DNA of 32,370 bases from an uncultured Eubacteriales bacterium (GTDB lineage Bacteria > Bacillota > Clostridia > Oscillospirales > Butyricicoccaceae). Shown here one piece after another: positions 22,584 to 30,278 of this stretch. The number at the start of each line of letters is the position of its first letter. Position 1 is the first letter of the stretch. The translations under genes and the position numbers were made by a program. The stretch is from positions 1 to 32,370 of the forward strand of contig CAJKFC010000009.1 in assembly GCA_905199135.1 (NCBI GenBank). Direction: 5' to 3'. The notes beneath the pieces are model-generated. The model saw only the letters and a program-made list of their open reading frames with translations. It was not told where the DNA came from and searched no databases.

Positions 22584-24727
22584 CGATAAGCGAGAGAATA
22601 GCGTCGGAGCTTAACATAAAGCTCTGGCAGGCCGAGGCCGCCATAGGCCTTATAGAAGAGGGCAACACCATACCCTTTATCGCGAGATACCGCAAGGAAG
22701 CCCACGGTCAGCTGGACGATCAGCTGCTCAGAAAGCTTGAGGAGCGCCTTACATATCTCAAAAACCTTGACGCCAAAAAGGCCGAGGTCATAAGGCTCAT
22801 AGACGAGCAGGGCAAGCTGACCGAGGAGATAGAAAAGGCTGTGGCAAAGGCCGAAACCGTCACCGAGGTCGACGACATATACCGTCCTTTCCGCCCCAAA
22901 AGGCGTACAAGAGCCACCATGGCAAGGGAGAAGGGTCTCGCACCTCTGGCAGAGATGATTCTGGCTCAAAACACAAAGGACGAGCCTTTGGACATGGCGA
23001 AGGACTTTGTAAGCGAGGAAAAAGGCGTTGAAAGCCCCGAAAAGGCCCTTGACGGCGCAAAGGACATAATCGCCGAAGGCATATCGGACGACGCCGACAT
23101 AAGAAGGGCGGTAAGAGAGTATTATATCAAAAACGCCGCCGTCGTCACCAAGGGCAAAAAGGACGAGGACAGCGTTTACAGCATGTACTACGACAGGAGC
23201 GAGAGCGTTGCCAAGATACAGGGTCACAGGGTGCTTGCCATAGACCGAGGGGAAAAAGAGGATTTTCTGTCGGTAAAAATAGAGGCAAAGCGTGAAGACC
23301 CCGTCAGCATAATAAGGCGCAAAGTGGTCAGAATTCCCCTTGTGCCCTCGTCAAAAGCCGTCATCGAGGCGGCAGAGGACGCATATGACAGGCTAATCGC
23401 CCCGTCTATTGAAAACGAGATAAGAAATATAATGACCGAGAGGGCCCACGAGGGCGCCATCGAGGTTTTTGGCGATAATTTAAGACATCTGCTTTTGCAG
23501 CCCCCTGTCAAGGGCAGGGTGGTCATGGGCTTTGACCCCGCTTACAGGACAGGCTGTAAAATCGCCGTGGTAAATGAGCTGGGCGATGTGCTGGAGACCG
23601 CCGTGGTATATCCCACGCCGCCACAGAACAAAAAGGACGAGGCCGAGAAAAAGCTACTCTCCATGATAGAGCGCCACGGCGTCGACATAATTTCCATAGG
23701 CAACGGCACAGCCTCCAAAGAATCGGAGATATTCGTGGCAGATATGATAAAGAAATCCCCGAGAAAGCTTGCCTATATGGTGGTAAGCGAGAGCGGAGCC
23801 TCGGTGTATTCGGCGTCGAAACTGGGCTTTGAGGAGTTCCCCGACTTTGATGTGTCGTTGAGAAGCGCTGTTTCGATAGCGAGAAGGCTCCAGGACCCCT
23901 TGGCAGAGCTTGTAAAAATAGACCCCAAGTCGATAGGCGTGGGACAGTATCAGCACGACATGAATGCAAAAACCCTTTCGGCCTCTTTGGGAAATGTGGT
24001 TGAGGACTGCGTAAACAGCGTGGGTGTCGATCTCAATACCGCGTCTCCCTCGCTTTTGGGCTATGTTTCGGGCATAAACGGCACGATAGCCAAAAATATA
24101 TGCGCTTTCCGCACAGAAAACGGAGCTTTCAGCTCGAGAGCCCAGCTCAAAAAGGTAAAGGGTCTCGGCCCCAAGGCATTTGAGCAGTGCGCCGGATTTT
24201 TGAGAATAAACGGCGGAAAGGAACTTTTGGACATGACGGGTGTGCACCCCGAGAGCTACAAGGCGGCATACGGACTTCTTGAAGCTCTGGGATACACCAA
24301 GTCTGATGTGGAGAATAAGAACCTCTCGGATATAGACGAGAGGGTAAAGGCAAAGGGTATAAAGAGCCTTGCCGAGACATTGGACATAGGCGAGATAACC
24401 CTTGCCGACATCGTAAAAGAGCTCAAAAAGCCCGGTCTCGACCCGAGAGACAGCCTGCCCCAGCCCGTGCTCAGAACCGATATTCTCGATATCGACAGCC
24501 TTAAAGAGGGCATGGTGCTGACAGGTACCGTGAGAAATGTGGCCGATTTCGGCGCGTTTGTCGACATAGGAGTCCATCAGGACGGTCTTGTCCACATAAG
24601 TCAGCTGGCTGACAGATTTGTCAAAAAGGCCTCGGAAGTGGTGTCGGTGGGCGACATCATAAAGGTAGAGGTGCTGTCTGTCGACAAAGCCAAAAAACGC
24701 ATATCACTTAAAAAAGTAGACAAATAG
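22580..24727 (+). CDS. tex: Tex, transcription accessory / S1 RNA-binding protein
   Basis: A 715 aa nucleic-acid-binding protein that associates with transcription and RNA. Domains in order are an N-terminal helical region (GLIEEGNTIPFIARYRKEAHG near 25-45, the Tex hallmark, here about 20 residues), a YqgF-like RNase H fold around GFDPAYRTGCKIAVV (about 316), helix-hairpin-helix elements (about 490-560, VKGLGPKAFEQCAGFLRI) and a C-terminal S1 domain (about 640-712, GTVRNVADFGAFVDIGV and DGLVHISQL). Length is normal. Last gene of the alr operon, ended by the terminator at 24730. Tex homologs are near-universal in this phylum; its role here is probably housekeeping. Confidence 0.96.
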   Translation: MTISERIASELNIKLWQAEAAIGLIEEGNTIPFIARYRKEAHGQLDDQLLRKLEERLTYLKNLDAKKAEVIRLIDEQGKLTEEIEKAVAKAETVTEVDDIYRPFRPKRRTRATMAREKGLAPLAEMILAQNTKDEPLDMAKDFVSEEKGVESPEKALDGAKDIIAEGISDDADIRRAVREYYIKNAAVVTKGKKDEDSVYSMYYDRSESVAKIQGHRVLAIDRGEKEDFLSVKIEAKREDPVSIIRRKVVRIPLVPSSKAVIEAAEDAYDRLIAPSIENEIRNIMTERAHEGAIEVFGDNLRHLLLQPPVKGRVVMGFDPAYRTGCKIAVVNELGDVLETAVVYPTPPQNKKDEAEKKLLSMIERHGVDIISIGNGTASKESEIFVADMIKKSPRKLAYMVVSESGASVYSASKLGFEEFPDFDVSLRSAVSIARRLQDPLAELVKIDPKSIGVGQYQHDMNAKTLSASLGNVVEDCVNSVGVDLNTASPSLLGYVSGINGTIAKNICAFRTENGAFSSRAQLKKVKGLGPKAFEQCAGFLRINGGKELLDMTGVHPESYKAAYGLLEALGYTKSDVENKNLSDIDERVKAKGIKSLAETLDIGEITLADIVKELKKPGLDPRDSLPQPVLRTDILDIDSLKEGMVLTGTVRNVADFGAFVDIGVHQDGLVHISQLADRFVKKASEVVSVGDIIKVEVLSVDKAKKRISLKKVDK

Positions 24728-24729
24728 CA

Positions 24730-24756
24730 AAAAGCACCCCGAGGGGTGCTTTTTTT
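24730..24756. terminator. Bidirectional intrinsic terminator
   Basis: GCACCC / GGGTGC (24734-24739 with 24744-24749) with a CGAG tetraloop and seven T after it on the plus strand; T-rich on the minus strand too. It serves tex and the convergent feo operon. Confidence 0.92.
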
Positions 24757-24784
24757 GTATGAATATGAATGGAGAAAGTATGAA

Positions 24785-24913
24785 CTATTTTTTGCAGCCG
24801 CCCGGGCAGCCGTTGCAGTCGCCTCAGGCACCGCCTGTCTTTATGCTCTTTGCCGCGCGGTACATGAGAAATACCAAAAGGGCGGCAACAAGAACAGTGG
24901 AGATGTATTGCAT
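24785..24913 (-). CDS. FeoB-associated Cys-rich small membrane protein with in-frame TGA (selenocysteine candidate)
   Basis: A 42-codon gene whose ATG overlaps the feoB stop (TAATG). Residues 3-18 form one membrane helix (YISTVLVAALLVFLMY), followed by basic RAAKSIK and then GGA-TGA-GDCNGCPGGCKK and TAG. A short membrane anchor plus a Cys/Gly tail directly after feoB is the layout of the FeoB-associated Cys-rich membrane protein family. The TGA at codon 30 sits where a Cys would be expected, giving U30-x-x-C33-x-x-C36-x-x-x-C40. If read as stop, the protein loses every cysteine. A 7-bp stem with a CCGG loop begins 11 nt after the TGA, the distance typical of bacterial SECIS elements. Alternatives are a nonsense mutation or a base-call error. 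TGA is a normal stop elsewhere in the window. Confidence 0.72.
24794..24826 (-). promoter_or_regulatory. SECIS-like hairpin downstream of the in-frame TGA
   Basis: TGA is at 24826-24824. After 11 nt, CGGCTGC (24812-24806) pairs with GCGGCTG (24801-24795) with two G-U pairs around the loop CCGG. The apical loop begins 18 nt after the TGA and contains GG, in line with the bacterial requirement for a guanine-bearing loop. GC-rich Gly/Cys codons alone could also give such a stem. Confidence 0.45.
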
Positions 24914-26907
24914 TATATAAATATCCTTCCTATGTTATAGAAAATAAATGTCACTATGTAGGCAAAGACCGTCTGATATGTCAGAGCCAAAACCGCGATT
25001 TTGCCCTTGCATATCTCACGCTTTATGGCGCCGAGCGCCGCCACGCAAGGGGCGCACAGCAGGTTGAAAAGCAGGAAAGAGTAGCCCGAAAGGGGTGTGA
25101 ACATATTTGCAAGACTTGCATAGATTTCGCTGCCCGTCTCGCTGGCGATTTCCGCTCCGAAGAGGACGCCGAAGGTGCCCACAATGTTCTCCTTGGCGGC
25201 AAGACCCGTAAGGGTTGCCACTGCCGACTCCCAGTTTCCGAATCCCAGAGGAGCAAACACGGGTGCAATAACCCTGCCCATGGATGCCAAAATCGAATGG
25301 GCGCTGTCGGCAGGCTGCAAAGAGAGGTCGTAGCTGCTCAAAAACCATATGAGCACGCAGGCAAGGAATATGATGGTACCTGCCTTGACGGCAAAGGAGC
25401 GCACCCTCTCCCAGGTGTGTTTAAATACATTTGAGGCTTTGGGAACATGGTAGGGGGGCAGCTCCATTATAAAGGGAGTCTCTCCCGACTTAAATGCCTT
25501 GAAGCGCTTGAGTATAAGGCCCGAAAGGAGCACCGAGAATATGCCGATAAAATATACCGACGGCGCCACCCACACGGCATCCTTGAAAAGGGCGCCCGCT
25601 ATCATGCCGATTATCGGTATCTTGGCCGAGCAGGGAATGAAAGAGGTGGTGATGACCGTCATCTTTCTGTCGCTTTCGCTCTCTATCGTCCTCGAAGCCA
25701 TAATGCCGGGGACAGAGCAGCCCGTACCTATTATAAGAGGTATAAAGGACTTGCCCGAAAGGCCGAAGCGGCGGAAAAGCTTATCTAAAAGAAAGGCGAT
25801 TCGCGCCATGTATCCACTGTCCTCCAAAAGGGAGAGCAGCAGAAACAGAAGAGCCAGCTGGGGCAGAAAGCTCAGAACAGAGCCGACTCCTGCGATTATG
25901 CCGTCGGTCAGAAGGGACACGAGCCAGTCGGCAGTACCTATGCCCAAAAGTGCCTGCCTTGTAAAGGGCAGTATCTTTTCGCCGATGAGCACATCGTTTA
26001 TCCAGTCGGCAACAGGGGAGCCGACGGCCGTTATGGATATGTAGTACACCACAAACATGACGGCGGCAAAGATGGGCAGGGCCAGGTATTTGTTCATGAC
26101 GACGCTGTCTATCTTTTTCTGAATATCCCTGTCTTTTCCCCTGACCTTGCAGCTCTTTATGGACGATGCGATGTAGTCGTATCTGCCTGCGGCAAAAATA
26201 CTCTCTATGTCGTCGCCCATTTTATTTTCAAGGTCTTTTCTTATCTTTGTTATCTGAACGAGGGCTCTTTGGGGAATGTCAAAGCCCAGTTTCTCGTCGC
26301 CCTCCAAAAGCCTTACGGCGTAAAACCTCTCGCTGTCCTTTTGGGGAAAGGATATATCAAGAGATTCCACCGACCCGATGGCGTTTTCAACATCTTGAGA
26401 GAATATCTGCCTTTTGGGCTGGGGCTTTGAGGCTATGTCGTAAAGGGCGTTTACAAGCTCACGAAGTCCCTCGCCTTTTAAAGCGGAGATTTCGACGCAG
26501 GGGCAGCCCAGAGCCTCGGTCAGCGATTTGAGACATATGAAATCGCCGTTTTTTCTCACCACATCCATCATGTTGAGGGCGAGAATCATGGGGATTCCCG
26601 TCTCTTTGAGCTGGGTGGAGAGATAGAGGTTTCTCTCCAGGTTGGTGGCGTCTATTATGTTTATTATCACATCGGGGCGCTCGTTTACAAGATAATCCCT
26701 CGCCACTATCTCCTCGTTTGTATAGGGGGAGAGGGAGTATATGCCCGGAAGGTCGGTGAGGGTTATCGTCTTGTCGGAGAGCATTTTGCCCTCCTTTTTC
26801 TCGACGGTCACACCCGGCCAGTTGCCCACATATTGATTCATGCCCGTCAGGGCGTTAAAAAGCGTCGTTTTGCCGCTGTTGGGGTTTCCCGCAAGGGCTG
26901 CTCGCAT
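24913..26907 (-). CDS. feoB: Ferrous iron transporter FeoB
   Basis: A 664 aa inner-membrane Fe(II) transporter with an N-terminal GTPase. G1 GNPNSGKTT is at 7-15, G3 DLPG at 52-55 and G4 NMMD at 111-114; then comes a helical regulatory domain (to about 270) and a membrane region of two Gate repeats with IIGTGCSVPGIMASRTIE and CAPCVAALGAIKRE. The start was set at the ATG 26907, giving MRAALAGNPNSGKTT as in the family, with AGGTGA upstream. A GTG at 26916, directly after the feoA stop, is the alternative and would add three residues. It lies between feoA and the Cys-rich partner gene in one operon. Confidence 0.96.
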   Translation of the reverse strand: MRAALAGNPNSGKTTLFNALTGMNQYVGNWPGVTVEKKEGKMLSDKTITLTDLPGIYSLSPYTNEEIVARDYLVNERPDVIINIIDATNLERNLYLSTQLKETGIPMILALNMMDVVRKNGDFICLKSLTEALGCPCVEISALKGEGLRELVNALYDIASKPQPKRQIFSQDVENAIGSVESLDISFPQKDSERFYAVRLLEGDEKLGFDIPQRALVQITKIRKDLENKMGDDIESIFAAGRYDYIASSIKSCKVRGKDRDIQKKIDSVVMNKYLALPIFAAVMFVVYYISITAVGSPVADWINDVLIGEKILPFTRQALLGIGTADWLVSLLTDGIIAGVGSVLSFLPQLALLFLLLSLLEDSGYMARIAFLLDKLFRRFGLSGKSFIPLIIGTGCSVPGIMASRTIESESDRKMTVITTSFIPCSAKIPIIGMIAGALFKDAVWVAPSVYFIGIFSVLLSGLILKRFKAFKSGETPFIMELPPYHVPKASNVFKHTWERVRSFAVKAGTIIFLACVLIWFLSSYDLSLQPADSAHSILASMGRVIAPVFAPLGFGNWESAVATLTGLAAKENIVGTFGVLFGAEIASETGSEIYASLANMFTPLSGYSFLLFNLLCAPCVAALGAIKREICKGKIAVLALTYQTVFAYIVTFIFYNIGRIFI

Positions 26908-26916
26908 AAATGTCAC

Positions 26917-27138
26917 CTACTCTATCTCTATATTTCGTGCGTCGGCCTTTCGAAGGCTCAGGCTGTATCCCCTGACCTTGAGCTCCATGGGGTCACCAAG
27001 CGGAGCAAGCCTTTCGACAGAGAGCTTCACGCCCTTTGTGAGACCCATGTCGAGTATTCTTCTTCTCAAAGCGCCTTCGCCGTAAATGTGCTTGACTGTG
27101 GCCGTCTGGCCTACCTTTAAGCTGTCAAGTGATTTCAT
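26917..27138 (-). CDS. feoA: Ferrous iron transport protein FeoA
   Basis: A 73 aa SH3-like cytosolic protein needed for FeoB function. Blocks include SLKVGQTATVKHI at the start, ALRRRILDMGLTKGV in the middle (the ML-DMGL-G family signature) and GDPMELKVRGYSLSLRKADA at the end. Length is typical (about 75). AAGGAGGG precedes the ATG at 27138. First gene of the feoA-feoB-Cys-rich operon, behind a promoter overlapped by repeated half-sites (27171-27208). Confidence 0.95.
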   Translation of the reverse strand: MKSLDSLKVGQTATVKHIYGEGALRRRILDMGLTKGVKLSVERLAPLGDPMELKVRGYSLSLRKADARNIEIE

Positions 27139-27170
27139 AAAGCCCTCCTTGTATAGTAAATCAAAATGGA

Positions 27171-27208
27171 TTAGTTATCCCTTACTAACTGTTAGTTTAC
27201 CATAACTA
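27171..27208. promoter_or_regulatory. Cluster of four alternating half-sites over the feoA promoter (candidate metal-regulator operator)
   Basis: TTAGTTA (27171), TTACTAA (27182), TTAGTTT (27192) and TAACTA (27203) alternate in orientation at steps of 11, 10 and 11 bp, about one helix turn. They include the perfect inverted repeat ACTAAC-T-GTTAGT (27184-27196) and cover the -10 and transcription start. The pattern recalls operators of DtxR/IdeR/MntR-type metal repressors, which have TTAG...CTAA ends; the regulator is inferred. Confidence 0.55.
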
Positions 27209-27223
27209 CCTGCCTTTTGTCAA
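27194..27223 (-). promoter_or_regulatory. feoA promoter
   Basis: On the minus strand TTGACA (27223-27218), 18 bp and TAAACT (27199-27194), with TGG directly before the -10 (extended -10). Confidence 0.6.
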
Positions 27224-27272
27224 GAGAACAAAAAGGGCTTTTTTAAAAAAATAACCGAAACAAAAATTACTC

Positions 27273-27301
27273 TTTACTAAAGCCTCAATAAATGGTATGA
27301 T
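27273..27301 (+). promoter_or_regulatory. Promoter of the ppiB-dsdA operon
   Basis: TTTACT (27273-27278), 17 bp, TATGAT (27296-27301) with an extended TGG just before it; predicted start near 27308, about 40 nt before the ppiB ATG. A second, weaker candidate is TTGAAA at 27303 with TATATC at 27326. Confidence 0.5.
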
Positions 27302-27347
27302 ATTGAAAAAGCAGACTCATATCATTATATCAATACAGGAGAGAAAT

Positions 27348-27812
27348 ATGAAAATCTTGATGAAAATTGAAAATGTCGGCGATATCGAGCTGCAGCTCTA
27401 TCCCGAAAAGGCCCCCATCACTGCGGAAAACTTTGCAAAGCTCACAAAAGAGGGCTTTTATGACGGCACAGTGTTCCACAGAGTCATCGACGGCTTTGTA
27501 ATTCAGGGCGGCGACCCCACGGGCACGGGAATGGGCGGCCCCGGCTACACAATCAAGGGTGAGTTCAACGCCAACGGCGTGAAAAACGACATAAAGCACA
27601 CGAGAGGTGTCCTCTCCATGGCGAGAGCCATGAGTTATAACTCGGGCGGAAGCCAGTTCTTTATCATGCATGACGACGCTCCCCACCTTGACGGCGAGTA
27701 CGCAGCTTTCGGCAAAGTCACAAAGGGCATGGAGGTAGTCGACGAGATAGTGAGAAGATATGGTGACGGTCAGCTTTCCAAAATCGAGAAGGCCACAGTC
27801 ACAGAGGAATAA
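27348..27812 (+). CDS. ppiB: Cyclophilin-type peptidyl-prolyl cis-trans isomerase
   Basis: A 154 aa cytosolic cyclophilin that speeds proline isomerisation during folding. It has the active-site block FHRVIDGFVIQGGDPTGTG (R at about 44, F and Q shortly after), then SMARAMSYNSGGSQFFI and LDGEYAAFGKVTKGMEVVD, all diagnostic. There is no signal peptide. The ATG at 27348 has AGGAGA (27338); an upstream open frame from 27297 lacks a site and crosses the second promoter candidate. Ends 2 nt before dsdA, so the two are cotranscribed. Confidence 0.96.
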   Translation: MKILMKIENVGDIELQLYPEKAPITAENFAKLTKEGFYDGTVFHRVIDGFVIQGGDPTGTGMGGPGYTIKGEFNANGVKNDIKHTRGVLSMARAMSYNSGGSQFFIMHDDAPHLDGEYAAFGKVTKGMEVVDEIVRRYGDGQLSKIEKATVTEE

Positions 27813-27814
27813 GT

Positions 27815-29140
27815 ATGACAGACCGAATAAGAGAGATTATAGACGGCTGTCCCGCCCTTCTTAAAGTGGAAAAGGGAGAGGAGACATTGTGGCTCAACAA
27901 GGGCAAAAAGCCCTTCACACTGGCCGAAATGGATCTTACCGTCAAAAAGGAGCAGATAGAGGAGGCCTCGGAGAGGCTTTTGAGATTTGCACCCTTTATC
28001 GCCGAGGCCTTTGAGGAGACGAGGGAGGCGGACGGCATAATCGAATCCCCCGTAAGGGAGATAGAAAACATGAAAAACGCCCTCATGGAGAGGTACGGCG
28101 CCGACATTTCGGGCAGACTTCTCCTCAAAATGGACAGCGATCTTCCGATAGCGGGGTCGGTAAAGGCCAGAGGGGGCATATACGAGGTGCTGTGCCACAC
28201 AGAAAAGCTTGCTTTGGAAAACGGCATAATAGAGGAGGGCGACAGCTACAAAAAGCTGTGCCGCCACAAGGACTTTTTCGGCAATTACTCGATGCATGTG
28301 GGCTCCACAGGCAATCTCGGCCTTTCCATAGGCATAATGTCGGCGGTGATAGGCTATAAAGTCACCGTCCACATGTCGAAGGACGCCAAAGAGTGGAAAA
28401 AGCAGATGCTGAGAAGCTACGGCGTAAATGTGGTGGAGTATGAGGGCGATTTCTCCCTTGCGGTAAACGAGGGCAGAGAGATGGCCATGAAGGAGAAAAA
28501 CAGCTATTTCGTCGACGACGAAAACTCGATAAATCTCTTTATGGGATACGCCGTCGCCGCCGAAAGACTGGAAAAGCAGCTTGAAGATATGGATATTGCG
28601 GTAGATGAAGATCATCCTCTGTTTGTCTACCTGCCCTGCGGAGTGGGCGGAGCCCCAGGCGGAGTTACATTCGGCCTAAAGCACATCTTCGGCGACAATG
28701 TCCATTGCTTCTTTGTGGAGCCGACGGCCTGTCCCTCGATGCTCTTGGGCATGGCGACAGGACTTCACAGCGAAATATCCGTCCATGACATAGGTCTTTC
28801 AGGGCAGACTCATGCCGACGGTCTCGCCGTATCGAGACCCTCAAAGCTGGTGGGCAAAATAATGGAAGGCCTTTTGAGCGGAGTTTTCACCACCGAGGAT
28901 TACAGGATATACGACTACATGCGCCTTTTGAAAAATAGCGAGGACATCTTCATAGAGCCCTCGGCCTGCGCCGCTTTCAAGGGGGTCATGGAGCTTGAAA
29001 ACTGTCACGACGGCAGAGCCTATATAGAAAAAGAGGGTCTGACCGATAAGATGGAAAACGCCACGCATATAGCCTGGGCCACGGGAGGCAGAATGGTGCC
29101 CAGCGAGGACAGGGAAGTTTTCATGAACACTTATCTTTAA
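27815..29140 (+). CDS. dsdA: D-serine ammonia-lyase (D-serine dehydratase)
   Basis: A 441 aa PLP enzyme of fold type II converting D-serine to pyruvate and ammonia through 2-aminoacrylate. The PLP lysine is K117 in GSVKARGG. Other family blocks are NYSMHVGSTGNLGLSIGI (about 162-179), GYKVTVHMSKDAKEWKK and LPCGVGGAPGGVTFGLK (the phosphate-binding glycine loop). Length matches E. coli DsdA (about 440). It lies between ppiB (2 bp upstream) and a TSUP transporter (18 bp downstream). No LysR-type DsdC regulator or DsdX permease is adjacent, unlike E. coli, so it is probably for general D-amino-acid clearance or carbon use. Its enamine product makes the RidA in this window relevant. Confidence 0.95.
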   Translation: MTDRIREIIDGCPALLKVEKGEETLWLNKGKKPFTLAEMDLTVKKEQIEEASERLLRFAPFIAEAFEETREADGIIESPVREIENMKNALMERYGADISGRLLLKMDSDLPIAGSVKARGGIYEVLCHTEKLALENGIIEEGDSYKKLCRHKDFFGNYSMHVGSTGNLGLSIGIMSAVIGYKVTVHMSKDAKEWKKQMLRSYGVNVVEYEGDFSLAVNEGREMAMKEKNSYFVDDENSINLFMGYAVAAERLEKQLEDMDIAVDEDHPLFVYLPCGVGGAPGGVTFGLKHIFGDNVHCFFVEPTACPSMLLGMATGLHSEISVHDIGLSGQTHADGLAVSRPSKLVGKIMEGLLSGVFTTEDYRIYDYMRLLKNSEDIFIEPSACAAFKGVMELENCHDGRAYIEKEGLTDKMENATHIAWATGGRMVPSEDREVFMNTYL

Positions 29141-29158
29141 TATTCGGGGGGGTAGAGT

Positions 29159-29929
29159 ATGATAGAACTGACCATTGACAAATTTCTGATTCTTTGTCCG
29201 CTGATTTTTCTGTCGGCCTTTGTGGACGCGGTGGCGGGAGGAGGCGGAGTCATATCTCTGCCCGCCTATCTCTTTATAGGTCTGCCGTCCCACTATGCAC
29301 TGGGCAGCAACAAGTTTTCGGCCTTTTGCAGCTCGATATTTGCCACAGTCAAGTATATAACCAGCGGAAATATAAACATCAAGGCGGCCATATGGTCGGC
29401 CGTAGGCGCCATGGCGGGAGCGGCGGCAGGCTCGTCCCTCGCCCTCTACATACCCGAAAGCGCCCTCAAGACCATAATGCTTGTGGCTCTGCCCGTGGTG
29501 GCCATAGTGCTCATCGTCCGAAAGGACAAGATGATGGAGCCCGAGAAAAAGGACTATCCCCACGCCAAGACGGTGCTCATAAGCGTTTTCATCGGTGTTT
29601 CCATGGGTATATACGACGGCATGGTGGGTCCCGGAACGGGAACATTTATGATAATGATGTTTTCCGCCATGCTGGGTTATGACCTTCTGACGGCAGGCGG
29701 CTGCGCCAAGCTGAGCAACCTGGCAAGTAATTTGGGCAGCCTTTTCGTGCTGATACTCAGCGGAAAAGTGGTATACGCCCTGGCGATACCCGCAGCCATA
29801 TGCGGAGCTTTCGGCGCGCGCATGGGCGCAAAATTTGCCATCAAGGGCGGCAGCAAGAACATAAGATATTTTATGTTCATCGTCTTGGGACTGCTGTTTG
29901 TAAAGTTTGCCATAGAGCTTTTCGCGTAA
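29159..29929 (+). CDS. TSUP-family (TauE/SafE) membrane transporter
   Basis: A 256 aa protein with about eight hydrophobic segments in two repeats, typical of the TSUP family of exporters or importers of sulfite, sulfoacetate and other small organic anions. Family marks are FVDAVAGGGGVISLPAYL (about 22-39) in repeat 1 and GIYDGMVGPGTGTFMI (about 153-168) in repeat 2, both Gly-rich loops between helices. The ATG at 29159 follows a G-run that serves as a weak binding site. Context with D-serine dehydratase hints at an organic-acid substrate, but this is a guess. Confidence 0.9.
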   Translation: MIELTIDKFLILCPLIFLSAFVDAVAGGGGVISLPAYLFIGLPSHYALGSNKFSAFCSSIFATVKYITSGNINIKAAIWSAVGAMAGAAAGSSLALYIPESALKTIMLVALPVVAIVLIVRKDKMMEPEKKDYPHAKTVLISVFIGVSMGIYDGMVGPGTGTFMIMMFSAMLGYDLLTAGGCAKLSNLASNLGSLFVLILSGKVVYALAIPAAICGAFGARMGAKFAIKGGSKNIRYFMFIVLGLLFVKFAIELFA

Positions 29930-29937
29930 TTAAACCG

Positions 29938-30237
29938 ATGAAAAAAGTATTGTTTTACCTGCCTGCCGCCCTGTATACGGCTGCGGCGATCGCCCTCAAT
30001 ATCATACTGAAAACATTTTCTCCGTTATGGTATATCTGGGCTGCGCTCTTATGGCTTGGGGGATTTCTTCTCGGCAAGGGCAAGGCATGGGGCGGTCTTT
30101 TCGGCCTGGTGCCTGCCGTTCATCTTGTGTATATGGGTACGCAATACACGGGACAGCCCGTAAACATCGAGATGCCCCTGGGAATCGCAACTGCGGTCTA
30201 TGTGCTCGGTTGTGTTTTTTGGGTGAAGAAAAAATAG
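29938..30237 (+). CDS. Small three- to four-helix membrane protein of unknown function
   Basis: A 99 aa protein consisting mostly of membrane helices (about 4-22, 30-47, 55-68 and 80-95) with short basic ends (MKK and WVKKK). No family recognised. The ATG at 29938 lies 8 nt after the TSUP stop, and the preceding sequence holds no strong ribosome binding site, so it is probably translated by coupling. Last gene before the terminator at 30244. It could be a partner of the TSUP transporter. Confidence 0.72.
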   Translation: MKKVLFYLPAALYTAAAIALNIILKTFSPLWYIWAALLWLGGFLLGKGKAWGGLFGLVPAVHLVYMGTQYTGQPVNIEMPLGIATAVYVLGCVFWVKKK

Positions 30238-30243
30238 CATATT

Positions 30244-30272
30244 AAAAAACGGCGGATATCCGCCGTTTTTTT
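30244..30272. terminator. Bidirectional intrinsic terminator
   Basis: A near-perfect palindrome, AAAAAACGGCGG / CCGCCGTTTTTT with an ATAT loop, T-rich on both strands. It lies between the ppiB-dsdA operon and the convergent antiporter gene. Confidence 0.92.
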
Positions 30273-30278
30273 GTTTTA

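Noticed and set aside
24824..24826. TGA read as tryptophan (altered genetic code)
   Set aside because: TGA ends other genes normally here (the racemase, the radical SAM protein and the acetyltransferase), and full-length proteins show no internal TGA, so a general reassignment does not fit.
24746..24940. Plus-strand open frame of 64 codons after tex
   Set aside because: It starts inside the tex terminator and is antisense to the FeoB-associated gene; no ribosome binding site.
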